DNA from: Coprothermobacter proteolyticus DSM 5265
GTDB taxonomy: Bacteria; Coprothermobacterota; Coprothermobacteria; Coprothermobacterales; Coprothermobacteraceae
Reading direction: 5' to 3'
DNA: 64,000 nucleotides
Assembly: GCF_000020945.1 (NCBI RefSeq)
Contig: NC_011295.1
Location: 124,001-188,000, forward strand
The notes below the pieces were generated by a model that was not told where the DNA came from, searched no databases, and was given only the letters and a program-made list of their open reading frames with translations. Shown in pieces: positions 46,716 to 54,433 of this stretch; the stretch's first letter is position 1, and each line of letters opens with the position of its first letter. The position numbers and the translations under genes were made by a program.

Positions 46716-48658
46716 CTTGTTAATCTGAGACTGTTCAGCAGTACGAGTAATGCAGTGCCTTCGTCAGCCACAACGGCCAACGGCAGCGCTACGTAGCCCA
46801 AAAGGCTTGTAGTAAAGATGGCTACTTTTATTCCCAGGGACAACCCCACATTGGTTTTTACAGTACTTGTGTACGACTGGGCATAACTGGGCAAATTAAC
46901 CAGCGGCGTTAATGTCCCGCTTAGTATGAAATCAGCGGTTTCTACAATGGTCTTAATCCGTCTATCTGGCAGTGCCACAGACACGTGAGCCTCAGAGAGC
47001 GCTAGGGCATCGTTAAGACCGTCTCCTACCATTAAGCAGTGTTCTCGCTTTTCAAGTTCTTTGACGAAGGCTTGTTTGCCCTCGGGCGTCATATTGGCGT
47101 AGTATTCATCGACTTTCAGTTGTCTTGCCAGGGTTTCCACTTTCTCGTGCTGATCTCCACTTAGTATGATTATTTTGTAACCCTGATCTTTAAGACGCTG
47201 TATAACCCAAGGGGCCTCATCACGGAGTTCTTCTTCAACCTTAAAAAACCCAACATCCATTCCATCAACTTTCACCTGCAGCAGGTCTTTCATTGTTAGC
47301 TCCACTTGATGGTTTTCTATCTCTCCGGTAATGACATTTCCATTTTGTCTAACTTTTGCTTCTTTCAAAACAATGTTCTTTTCTGCAGCATAAGCAACGA
47401 TAGCGTCAGCTACAGGATGCTTAAAGTAGGATTCCACTGAAGCAACCAAGGCTAAATGTTCATCGCTTATTTGAGCTTCGGTGATCTTCATGCGGCCTGT
47501 GGTAATGGTTCCGGTTTTATCGAAAATCACCGTTCCCACTTGTGGAAGCTTCTCCAAGGCATCAGTGTTTCTAACCAGTACGCCCTGGCGTGCCAGCGTA
47601 GAAACAGCCGCTGACACAGCTGAAGGTGAAGCCAGCAGTAGAGAACAAGGACAAGCAATGAGAAGTAAAACTGAACTACGATAAACAGCCACAGAAAACG
47701 CGTTTCCAGACAATAAGCCGAACAAGAAAACCGCCACAGCGCTTATGAGTACCAAAGGCGAATACACGTTTGTAAAACGCTCCATCCAAGATCTAAAAGC
47801 ACTCTTTCTACTTAACGTTTGAGCGATGGTTTTCTGTACTTGTGCTAGGTTGCTTTCCTGCAGGGGTCTTAATACTTCTGCATCACAAGGAGTAAGCAGC
47901 TTTGATCCTGACAGTACCATGTCACCTGGTTCATGGTTTACAGGTGCACTTTCACCAGTTATGACGCTTTCATCGACTAAGGCAGGAGAAAGCAAGACGA
48001 CGTCCACTGGTACCGTATCGCCTGCTGTGAAGCGAATGTGGTCTCCAGCTTTAAGTTGTTCCACCTCTACCGCTACGAGTTGCTGTTCTTTTATCAGCAT
48101 GGCGCTGTCAGGTATGTCAGTTAATATGCTTCTTAATCCCTCTTGTGCTTTCTTTTTCACAGACTCTTCTATGATCTCGGCTAAGGCATACAGGTTAAAA
48201 ACCATGGCTGCTTCCACATAAGCACCGGCTATGAACCCTCCAGTTCCGCCTAAAAGCATAAGTAGGTTTTCATCGAAAATGTCCAGCACACCCACACTTA
48301 AGTTGTGAACCAGCTCGTGCACACGTGGATAGCCGTTTATTATGGAGCTCACAACCAAAAAAGTAATACCCACAGGTGGGCTAAGGCGAATGGCAGCAAA
48401 ACCGATTGCAAACAAAACAAGACCAGAAATAGTAATAAAACGCTCTGTTCTTTCTTCGTGCTCCTCGTGGTACAAGCCGGCTTGAGAAAGTAGCCTCTTT
48501 ATTTGGATTAGTTGTTCCTCATCAGCTTCCACACTTATGATGCCGGTGGGCACGTCAATAACCAGATCTCGGGCTAGGTTTTTCTTCTTTATTTCTTCTT
48601 CAATGTGAACAGCACACTTTGGGCACTTGAGCTGAGTTGCAGTGAGGGTTGTCCTCAC
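46700..48658 (-). CDS. Heavy-metal P1B-type ATPase, probable Zn/Cd exporter
   Basis: The 652-residue pump has an N-terminal metal-binding domain (CPKC at 13-16), eight helices with the metal-site CPC (LIACPCSLLLASPS), and the phosphatase motif 'VITGES'. The phosphorylated aspartate is in DKTGT, the HP motif in 'YFKHPVADAI', and the hinge is 'GDGLNDALALSEA'. The CPC motif with a zinc-type ArsR/SmtB gene directly upstream points to Zn, Cd or Pb export and not copper. The start is GTG 48658, nine bases after AGGAGG, with the regulator's stop just before it. The specificity is inferred from context. Confidence 0.93.
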   Translation of the reverse strand: MRTTLTATQLKCPKCAVHIEEEIKKKNLARDLVIDVPTGIISVEADEEQLIQIKRLLSQAGLYHEEHEERTERFITISGLVLFAIGFAAIRLSPPVGITFLVVSSIINGYPRVHELVHNLSVGVLDIFDENLLMLLGGTGGFIAGAYVEAAMVFNLYALAEIIEESVKKKAQEGLRSILTDIPDSAMLIKEQQLVAVEVEQLKAGDHIRFTAGDTVPVDVVLLSPALVDESVITGESAPVNHEPGDMVLSGSKLLTPCDAEVLRPLQESNLAQVQKTIAQTLSRKSAFRSWMERFTNVYSPLVLISAVAVFLFGLLSGNAFSVAVYRSSVLLLIACPCSLLLASPSAVSAAVSTLARQGVLVRNTDALEKLPQVGTVIFDKTGTITTGRMKITEAQISDEHLALVASVESYFKHPVADAIVAYAAEKNIVLKEAKVRQNGNVITGEIENHQVELTMKDLLQVKVDGMDVGFFKVEEELRDEAPWVIQRLKDQGYKIIILSGDQHEKVETLARQLKVDEYYANMTPEGKQAFVKELEKREHCLMVGDGLNDALALSEAHVSVALPDRRIKTIVETADFILSGTLTPLVNLPSYAQSYTSTVKTNVGLSLGIKVAIFTTSLLGYVALPLAVVADEGTALLVLLNSLRLTSRASH

Positions 48659-48659
48659 T

Positions 48660-48977
48660 CTATTTCACCTCCTGGATGTGGCTTATGGCCATTTTCAGTA
48701 CGGAGCTCACATGATCGTCGTCTAATTCATACACTCTGTACTTGCCTTTGCGTTCAACTTTTACCACGCGCCTTCCGCGAAGTAGCGAAAGATGATGGGA
48801 TACAGCTGAAGCGGAAAGTCCTGTGAGTTCGGCTATGCTGGACACAGGCAGGGATTTGTCGTGCAAAGCAAGTAGTATCTTGATGCGGGACGTATCACCG
48901 AAAATATCAAAGAAGTCAGCCAAATTGCAGACAAGCATCTCATCTTTTAACAATTGCTCATTTGAATAATCGCTCAT
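48660..48977 (-). CDS. ArsR/SmtB-family zinc-type metal-sensing repressor
   Basis: The 105-residue winged-helix repressor has 'ELTGLSASAVSHHLSLLR' as recognition helix region. The C-terminal helix holds the zinc ligands in SmtB spacing: D-x-H, then H eleven residues after the first H, then E three later ('DDHVSSVLKMAISHIQE'). In SmtB these are D104, H106, H117 and E120. It should leave DNA when zinc binds, allowing expression of itself and the exporter downstream. ATG 48977 follows GGTGATG. An SmtB-like operator overlaps the start codon region. Confidence 0.93.
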   Translation of the reverse strand: MSDYSNEQLLKDEMLVCNLADFFDIFGDTSRIKILLALHDKSLPVSSIAELTGLSASAVSHHLSLLRGRRVVKVERKGKYRVYELDDDHVSSVLKMAISHIQEVK

Positions 48978-48980
48978 ATG
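48962..48980. promoter_or_regulatory. Candidate SmtB/CzrA-type operator overlapping the repressor start
   Basis: The minus strand reads TATGAGCGATTATTCAAA here, similar to the known ArsR/SmtB operator pattern TATGAA-n6-TTCATA. It overlaps the start codon and the first codons, where a bound repressor would block transcription from the TAAAAT element upstream. The match is partial. Confidence 0.35.
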
Positions 48981-49091
48981 TCATCACCATTTGTATTTTA
49001 CCACGGAACTCTTTTGGTGAATTCTCAATTGGTTATAGTCATGCTAATTAACCTCCACAATGGTAAACTTAAGAGCAAGTAGGGAGGTGCG

Positions 49092-50519
49092 ATGAGTATG
49101 TCTCAACGTAAGAATAAGATCGGCAGGGGTACCCTCATATTGTCACTTACAAGTTTCTTGTTCTTTCTTGTTTTGGCAATATGGGCTTTTTCTCAACATG
49201 GAACATGGGGGCTTTACAATTGGAACCACGACTACAGACGCTTACTGAATATCATTATCGGGCTTGGTTTTCTGGTGCCAGCGGTGGCGCTTATTCTCTG
49301 GCTCCTACGGGGCGTTGTAAGCCGTACTTGGTTCAAAGTAGGGTCATGGATACTTAACATTGTGTCCGTTGTGGTGATCGTTGTTTGCATTGGTATTGTT
49401 TTTTACGTAGTAGTGCCCGCGTATTCTCTCCTTAGTAGTACTGAGCCAAAACTGTTGGTGGAGCCCAGCACAGGTATCTATGGCATACCCAATCTGTATG
49501 TGTATTTTCGCACGGAAACGCCAACAGTTGTGGTTGGTGCCTGGGGCACGGGAGACAACCTACAAGGTTTTGGCGATTCTAAGCCTGTGAAGGAACATCT
49601 CTTTCACTTTACGGATCTCCAGCCAGGAACGGAGTATCATTACGTAATTGATAACAGGATGGGCCTAACCTTTAGTACGCCACCTTTGGCAAAAACGGGT
49701 ACGTTGGTGACGTTTGCTGTGGCATCTGATTTTCACTATGGAGGTTCTGATGCTAATAGCGATGAGCGAACGCAGATACTACGTAACATCAGCGAAGACC
49801 CAAATGTGAACCTGTTTTTTATGAACGGCGACATTGTGGACTTGGGCATGGTTAACGGCTACTGGAGCGAGTTTTTCTCTGATGTAAGTGAGAACATGAC
49901 TAAACCTGTTGCCCTGGTCTTGGGAAACCATGACACTCTCATAGGAGGCTTGTATCACTTTAGGAATTACTTCTACGGTGCTGACGGAGTCAAAATAGAC
50001 AGCGGAAACGAACTTTATCACAGAATAGATGTGGGAAACGTGCATTTCCTTGTGCTGGAAGTTCTCTGGGGTACTGAGGAATTTACTCCAGAGCAGAAAA
50101 AATGGCTGGAGGACCAGCTGAGTTCCATACCTCAGGAAGACTGGGTCATACCAATTTCACACTGCTTCTATTATTCTTCAGGAGACGTAGAAACCGGACG
50201 TGTTTGGGCTGACCACGAAGACACCACCAGACTGATCTCGCCACTTTTTGAGAAATACAATGTGGATTTGGTCATATCAGGGCATAACCATCACATGGAG
50301 CTTCTGGAAAAGGATGGGGTAACCTACGTTCTGGACGGAGTAGCCGGTGGAAATACTACGGGCCCAAGGCCGATCAAGTCAGATTACTCCAAGTGGTTTT
50401 ACGGTGATTCCAGGGGCTACTTGGAAGTCACAGTAAAGCAAAACGAAGCTGAGCTCTTGTTCAAAAACGTGGATGGTGAAGTAATTCAGCAGTTTACTGT
50501 GACACAGAATACTCAGTAG
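49092..50519 (+). CDS. Membrane-anchored purple-acid-phosphatase-like metallophosphoesterase
   Basis: The 475-residue protein has three N-terminal helices (about 15-120), then a fibronectin-III-like segment ('FHFTDLQPGTEYHYVIDN', as in purple acid phosphatases). A phosphoesterase domain follows with every metal motif: 'VASDFHYGG', 'MNGDIVDLG', 'LGNHDTLI', 'ISHCFYY' and 'ISGHNHHME'. The catalytic part should lie outside the cell. Substrate unknown. ATG 49092 is four bases from GGAGG; the ATG at 49098 is ten bases away and may be the real start. Alone in its unit, upstream of the hydrogenase cluster. Confidence 0.87.
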   Translation: MSMSQRKNKIGRGTLILSLTSFLFFLVLAIWAFSQHGTWGLYNWNHDYRRLLNIIIGLGFLVPAVALILWLLRGVVSRTWFKVGSWILNIVSVVVIVVCIGIVFYVVVPAYSLLSSTEPKLLVEPSTGIYGIPNLYVYFRTETPTVVVGAWGTGDNLQGFGDSKPVKEHLFHFTDLQPGTEYHYVIDNRMGLTFSTPPLAKTGTLVTFAVASDFHYGGSDANSDERTQILRNISEDPNVNLFFMNGDIVDLGMVNGYWSEFFSDVSENMTKPVALVLGNHDTLIGGLYHFRNYFYGADGVKIDSGNELYHRIDVGNVHFLVLEVLWGTEEFTPEQKKWLEDQLSSIPQEDWVIPISHCFYYSSGDVETGRVWADHEDTTRLISPLFEKYNVDLVISGHNHHMELLEKDGVTYVLDGVAGGNTTGPRPIKSDYSKWFYGDSRGYLEVTVKQNEAELLFKNVDGEVIQQFTVTQNTQ

Positions 50520-50552
50520 GTTTGCAGTTTTTGTTTGAGGAAAAGCCTATTG

Positions 50553-50561
50553 TGGTAAAAT
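50553..50561 (+). promoter_or_regulatory. Extended -10 promoter of the upstream hydrogenase-linked operon
   Basis: TGG-TAAAAT with a weak -35 (TTTGAG) 16 bases upstream. It lies 41 bases before the ATG of the first gene in the eight-kilobase hydrogenase cluster. Confidence 0.5.
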
Positions 50562-50602
50562 AAAAAAGGAAAAATATCACATATTAAAAAGGGGTGTAGA
50601 AA

Positions 50603-51079
50603 ATGTCGGTACAATTTATCACCAGAACCGCAATACTTTTAGCTCTCACAATGATATTCCAATCTTTCCGTGCCCCGCAGCTTGTTACGGGTACTTTAGT
50701 AAATGGCATGCTACTGATTTCTGCTGGCTATGTGGGAATGTGGTCTGGTGTAATCATCGGACTCTTTACCCCTGTTTTGGCTTTTCTTTTTGGGATAATG
50801 AAGTTCCCACCCATGATACCTTTCATCATGATTGGGAACGCTTTGTATGTACTGGTATTTTCGGGAATGAAGAACAAACCTGTTGGTATGGTATTAGGTT
50901 CTTTAGTAAAGTTTTTGTGGCTCAGTGCTTCGGTTTATTACATGCTTCCACTTTTTGGTGTGAAAGCTCCGGCTGTTTTAGTGGAAATGTTTACCTTCCC
51001 TCAATTGGCGACTGCTGTTATGGGAGGTATTTTGGCGTTGTTGGTGCTGAGTTTATTAAAGAAATCGTTATTGGAGTGA
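50603..51079 (+). CDS. Small membrane protein, ECF S-component-like, of the hydrogenase cluster
   Basis: A 158-residue protein of five or six helices that opens with 'TRTAILLALTMIFQSFR', typical of ECF-transporter substrate-binding (S) components. It also has 'GTLVNGMLLISAGYVG' and 'GLFTPVLAFLFGI'. It could bind a small molecule such as a vitamin or metal, but no ECF ATPase is nearby. It heads a run of closely spaced genes leading to a hydrogenase-like sensor, so a role linked to hydrogenase or H2 sensing is possible. The family assignment is moderate; the ligand is unknown. Confidence 0.7.
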   Translation: MSVQFITRTAILLALTMIFQSFRAPQLVTGTLVNGMLLISAGYVGMWSGVIIGLFTPVLAFLFGIMKFPPMIPFIMIGNALYVLVFSGMKNKPVGMVLGSLVKFLWLSASVYYMLPLFGVKAPAVLVEMFTFPQLATAVMGGILALLVLSLLKKSLLE

Positions 51080-51091
51080 AGGAGTAACTGC

Positions 51092-51463
51092 ATGAAGCTG
51101 TACGAAGTGAAAGAGATTCTTGATGCTGAAGTTCTGTCAGGTGAAGACAAATTGGATCAAGAAGTTTTTGGTGCCTGTGGTGCCGATTTGATGAGTGATG
51201 TGCTAGCTTGGAAGGGTGATAAGGGCGTTCTGCTAACTGGGCTAACCAACCCTCAAGTTGTACGCACTGCCGAAGTGGTAGGTGATGTGAAATGCATCGT
51301 ATTTGTTCGTGGAAAACGTCCCAGCACGGAGACCGTGGAGCTGGCGAAGGAGGCAGGCATTGTACTGATGAGATGCAAATATCCCATGTTTGTAGCATGT
51401 GGACTATTGTTCTCGAGGGGTTTAGTACCTGATGAATATGGAGAAATTAGCCGCATCCTATAG
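51092..51463 (+). CDS. DRTGG-domain protein, first copy
   Basis: This 123-residue protein is built of a single DRTGG-type domain, found as a regulatory module in phosphotransacetylases and beside [FeFe]-hydrogenases (for example the Thermotoga TM1420-1426 region). It begins 'YEVKEILDAEVLSGED' and contains 'ACGADLMSDVLAWKG' and the closing 'AGIVLMRCKYPMFVACG'. Probably a small-molecule-binding regulator; the ligand is unknown. AAGGAG precedes the ATG by seven bases, and it overlaps the next gene by 32 bases. A second DRTGG gene lies at 53233. Confidence 0.82.
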   Translation: MKLYEVKEILDAEVLSGEDKLDQEVFGACGADLMSDVLAWKGDKGVLLTGLTNPQVVRTAEVVGDVKCIVFVRGKRPSTETVELAKEAGIVLMRCKYPMFVACGLLFSRGLVPDEYGEISRIL

Positions 51464-51884
51464 GCTTGAATATGATGTAAAGGCTAAAGACTACGTAAGA
51501 GGTGGCGAAGTTTCTAGTGCTTTGCGGGCTGTGCTGAAGCAACTCTCCTTGCCACCAGAGCTGGTAAGACGTTGCTGTGTGGCTTGCTATGAAGCCGAGA
51601 TGAACATTATCATACACTCATTAGGTGGGCACCTGCAGATTGACATATACCCTGACAGGTTGGTCATGGTGGCTGAAGATAGCGGGCCCGGTATTGAAGA
51701 CTTGAACAAGGCCATGGAAGAGGGTTACAGTACGGCGCCTGAGGAAGCCAGGGAGATGGGCTTCGGAGCCGGTATGGGCTTACCAAACATAAAAGCTAAT
51801 ACGGATAGGCTGGACATAACCACGGGTCCGGAAGGTACAAAACTTATCATGGAGGTTTTGTTTGTTGGAAAAGATGGCCAATAA
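51432..51884 (+). CDS. GHKL ATPase, anti-sigma-factor (RsbW)-like
   Basis: The 150-residue protein has the GHKL ATP-binding fold of RsbW/SpoIIAB-type serine kinases. The N box is 'CYEAEMNIIIHSLGG', the G1 box is 'VAEDSGPGI', and the G2 box is 'GFGAGMGLPNIK'. Such proteins phosphorylate or sequester a partner in regulatory cascades. It overlaps both neighbours, and its position just before the hydrogenase-like sensor gene suggests it passes on that signal. ATG 51438 is an alternative start. No sigma factor or STAS-domain partner is visible nearby. Confidence 0.85.
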   Translation: MNMEKLAASYRLEYDVKAKDYVRGGEVSSALRAVLKQLSLPPELVRRCCVACYEAEMNIIIHSLGGHLQIDIYPDRLVMVAEDSGPGIEDLNKAMEEGYSTAPEEAREMGFGAGMGLPNIKANTDRLDITTGPEGTKLIMEVLFVGKDGQ

Positions 51885-53226
51885 TGCCGGCGTTTACTAC
51901 CATTCTGTAACACTGGACGAGGAAAAATGTAAAGGATGCACAAATTGTATTAAACGTTGTCCTGCCGAAGCTATCAGAGTCAGAAATGGTAAAGCCCGCA
52001 TCATTGATCAGCTTTGCATTGACTGCGGCGAATGCATAAGAGCTTGCCCGAACCATGCTAAGGTGGCAGTAACAGATAGCTGGGATCTCATGAACGATTT
52101 TAAGTACCGCATCGCGTTGCCTGCTCCATCTTTATATGGGCAATTCAAAAATGTGGACGTGGACAATGTTCTCACAGCACTTCTGGAAATCGGGTTCGAT
52201 GATGTTTTTGAAGTAGCCTTAGGAGCCGACATTGTTTCAAAACTCACGCGTCAAGCACTCATGGAAAACAGATTACGCAGACCTGTGATTTCCTCATCCT
52301 GCCCCGCTGTGGTGCGACTAGTTCAGATCCGATTTCCTTCGCTTTTGGATAATGTCCTGGATTTATGCACGCCCATGGAAGTTGCCGCAACCTTGGCAAA
52401 AGACGAGGCTGTAAGAAAGACCGGGTTAAAACGTGAAGAAATAGGCACCTTCTTTATATCCCCGTGTGGGGCTAAGGTTACCAGTGTTAGGAAGCCTATC
52501 GGCACAGACAAAACCGATGTAGACGGGGTTCTGTCGCTGGCAAGTGTATACAGTGCTATTGCGGATAAGGTAAAGAAAGTACAGCCTATGCCTTTAAGTA
52601 AAGCATCCATGATCGGTATAGGATGGGCAAAATCTGGTGGGGAAGCTGCAGGAACATTACTGGAGAACTACATTTACGTGGATGGGATACAGAACGTCAT
52701 AAAGGTTTTAGAAGAAGTGGAACTTGGAAAAATGGAGGATTTGGATTTTCTTGAAGCAATGGCTTGTGTTGGTGGGTGTGTGGGTGGCCCTCTCACCGTG
52801 GAAAACAATTTCGTTGCTCAGCAAAGAATTAAGAAACTTACCGAAAAATGGCAGAAGGACAGAAACAATAATAAAGTGCCAGCAAAAGACGAAGAGCAGG
52901 GCATTTACAACAAAATGGAATTGGGTCGGGCGCGATGGAAAAAGCCTTTGGAAAGAAGTGACGCTATGGAATTGAGCAGCGACATTGCTGAGGCACTGAG
53001 TATGATGCAGAGAATTGATGAAGTTCTCGCCACCTTGCCTGGGTTGGACTGCGGTTCCTGCGGTGCACCCACCTGCAGGACGCTGGCTGAGGACATTGTT
53101 AAAGGACTAGCAACCGAATATGATTGTGTTTTCATTTTGAAGAACAGGATCAAGAGCCTTGCTCAGGAACTTAGCACACTAGCTGGAAAAATTCCACCTG
53201 TGATGGGTGAAGGAAAGGAGAGTTAG
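51862..53226 (+). CDS. [FeFe]-hydrogenase-like protein with altered H-cluster motifs, putative H2/redox sensor
   Basis: This protein of about 454 residues has two N-terminal [4Fe-4S] motifs (CKGCTNCIKRCP, CIDCGECIRACP), a hydrogenase large-subunit C-like domain, and a C-terminal four-cysteine FeS domain ending (CGSCGAPTC). The three H-cluster motifs are recognisable but changed: SSSCPAV at 144-150 for TSCCPGW, 'SPCGAKV' for 'MPCxxK' and 'EAMACVGGCVGGP' for the third. In motif 1 only the second of the usual cysteine pair remains, while in the true HydA downstream only the first remains. It therefore looks like the sensory-type relatives beside bifurcating hydrogenases, not a catalytic enzyme. 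The start is TTG 51862 or 51865, after GGAGG. The sensing role is inferred. Confidence 0.85.
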   Translation: MLEKMANNAGVYYHSVTLDEEKCKGCTNCIKRCPAEAIRVRNGKARIIDQLCIDCGECIRACPNHAKVAVTDSWDLMNDFKYRIALPAPSLYGQFKNVDVDNVLTALLEIGFDDVFEVALGADIVSKLTRQALMENRLRRPVISSSCPAVVRLVQIRFPSLLDNVLDLCTPMEVAATLAKDEAVRKTGLKREEIGTFFISPCGAKVTSVRKPIGTDKTDVDGVLSLASVYSAIADKVKKVQPMPLSKASMIGIGWAKSGGEAAGTLLENYIYVDGIQNVIKVLEEVELGKMEDLDFLEAMACVGGCVGGPLTVENNFVAQQRIKKLTEKWQKDRNNNKVPAKDEEQGIYNKMELGRARWKKPLERSDAMELSSDIAEALSMMQRIDEVLATLPGLDCGSCGAPTCRTLAEDIVKGLATEYDCVFILKNRIKSLAQELSTLAGKIPPVMGEGKES

Positions 53227-53232
53227 CTAGCG

Positions 53233-53577
53233 GTGAATGTAAAACTAAGGGTTAGGGATCTTTTGGAGAATGGGTTCCAGCTCGTAGCTGGTGATGATGG
53301 CTTAGAAAATCCTATTGAGGGAGTTTACATATGTGATCTTTTAAGCTGGGTCATGGCAAAGTCCAAACCCAAGAATGCGTGGATAACCATTCAAAGTCAT
53401 GTGAACATTGTGGCAGTGGCATTGATGGTGGAGCAGAGCTGCATCATCGTTTCAGAAGGTGTGGAAGTGGAAAAGGAAGCAGTGGAAAGAGCAAATGAAG
53501 AAGCTATGCCCATTCTCAGTTTTCCTGGAACGTCCTACGAAGCGGCAATAAAACTGTATCAACTGCTGTCTAGATAA
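53233..53577 (+). CDS. DRTGG-domain protein, second copy
   Basis: A 114-residue single-domain protein related to the gene at 51092, with 'LRVRDLLENGFQLVAGDD', 'VYICDLLSWVMAKSK' and a closing 'AMPILSFPGTSYEAAIKLY'. It is probably a ligand-binding regulator working with the PHP protein encoded immediately downstream; the two are joined stop-to-start as TAAATG. The start is GTG 53233, with AGGAG in the end of the sensor gene upstream. Keeping two diverged DRTGG proteins in one operon suggests a pair or heterodimer. Confidence 0.8.
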   Translation: MNVKLRVRDLLENGFQLVAGDDGLENPIEGVYICDLLSWVMAKSKPKNAWITIQSHVNIVAVALMVEQSCIIVSEGVEVEKEAVERANEEAMPILSFPGTSYEAAIKLYQLLSR

Positions 53578-54291
53578 ATGAGGCTCTATTACGACCTTCA
53601 CATACATAGCGCCCTTTCTCCCTGTGCATCTGATGACATGACCCCCAATAATATTGTGAACATGTGCCTTTTAAAGGGTTTGGACATTATCGCTGTTACT
53701 GACCATAACAGTGTCAGAAACGTGGAAGCCGTGGTTAATCTGGCACAAAGAAAGGGTCTCGTAGTGGTTCCAGGTATGGAGGTGCAAACCAAAGAGGAAG
53801 TTCATGTATTATGCTACTTCTACACTTTGGATCACTGTTACGACTTTCAAGCTAAGTGGGAAGATTCTCTTCCTAAAATAGAAAACCGCCGTGAATACTT
53901 TGGCAACCAGCTTATCCTCGATGAAGACGATGAATTGATCGGTGAGTATCCTTATTTACTGCTTACTTCTTCTTACTTCGGGGTAGAAGACGTCTTTAGG
54001 CTTATAAGGGACCGAGGAGTTGCAGTTTTTGCACATGTGGACAGACCTTCCTACAGTGTGCTTTCGAATCTGGGTTTTATCCCTGATATGGATGGTGTGG
54101 CAACTTTGGAAATCTCAGGCGCTGTGAGCCCTCAGCAGTTTCTTATGCAGCACCCTACGCTGGGAAAGTACCGCATTTTACAATCCTCTGATGCCCATTA
54201 CTTGGGTGACATCATGGAACGTGTGAATTACGTTGAACTGACGAGTCCTTCTGTGGAGGCTCTCCTTAAACACTTAAGTGGCTTTGCGTGA
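53578..54291 (+). CDS. PHP-domain phosphoesterase of the hydrogenase cluster
   Basis: The 237-residue protein has PHP metal-binding motifs: 'DLHIHSALSPCASDDM' (HxH), 'GLDIIAVTDHNSV' (DH), 'VPGMEVQT' (E), 'VHVLCYF' (H), and near the end 'LQSSDAHYLGD' (DxH). It should hydrolyse a phosphate ester using two or three metals. Homologues lie in Thermotoga-type hydrogenase clusters, but I know of no defined substrate. The ATG directly follows the stop of the DRTGG gene and has no ribosome-binding site, so translation is by coupling. It is the last gene before the structural hydrogenase promoter. Confidence 0.87.
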   Translation: MRLYYDLHIHSALSPCASDDMTPNNIVNMCLLKGLDIIAVTDHNSVRNVEAVVNLAQRKGLVVVPGMEVQTKEEVHVLCYFYTLDHCYDFQAKWEDSLPKIENRREYFGNQLILDEDDELIGEYPYLLLTSSYFGVEDVFRLIRDRGVAVFAHVDRPSYSVLSNLGFIPDMDGVATLEISGAVSPQQFLMQHPTLGKYRILQSSDAHYLGDIMERVNYVELTSPSVEALLKHLSGFA

Positions 54292-54308
54292 AAGCCTTCA
54301 GCAAAGTC

Positions 54309-54348
54309 TTTTTTAACTCGTTAAAGAATTCACGTAATATGTTATAAT
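54309..54348 (+). promoter_or_regulatory. Hydrogenase structural-gene promoter with Rex-like inverted repeat
   Basis: TTAAAG (54321-54326), a 16-base spacer and TATAAT (54343-54348) preceded by TGT make a good extended promoter. The -35 is covered by an inverted repeat at 54309-54328 with core TTAA-CTCG-TTAA, which matches the centre of the known Rex site TTGTTAA-n4-TTAACAA (11 of 14 arm positions by eye). A redox-sensing Rex repressor would fit the gene function, but no rex gene is in the window. Confidence 0.5.
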
Positions 54349-54351
54349 GCT

Positions 54352-54392
54352 TTGGTGGAAGATTCGCTTAGCATTTTGCTAATGTTTACCAA
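54352..54392 (+). promoter_or_regulatory. Hairpin in the hydrogenase mRNA leader
   Basis: In the leader, TTAGCA and TGCTAA (54368-54382) form a 6-bp stem with a 3-base loop, and TTGGT (54352) can pair with ACCAA (54388). No T-run follows, so it is more likely a stabilising or regulatory structure than a terminator. Confidence 0.35.
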
Positions 54393-54433
54393 GAAAAGGT
54401 TCAGCGAAAATAGCTCTTTTAGGAGGGAAGCAA

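Noticed and set aside
54280-54314. GGCTTT-GCGTG-AAAGCC hairpin at the end of the PHP gene as a terminator
   Set aside because: The T-run begins 13 bases after the stem and belongs to the Rex-like repeat; too weak to call.
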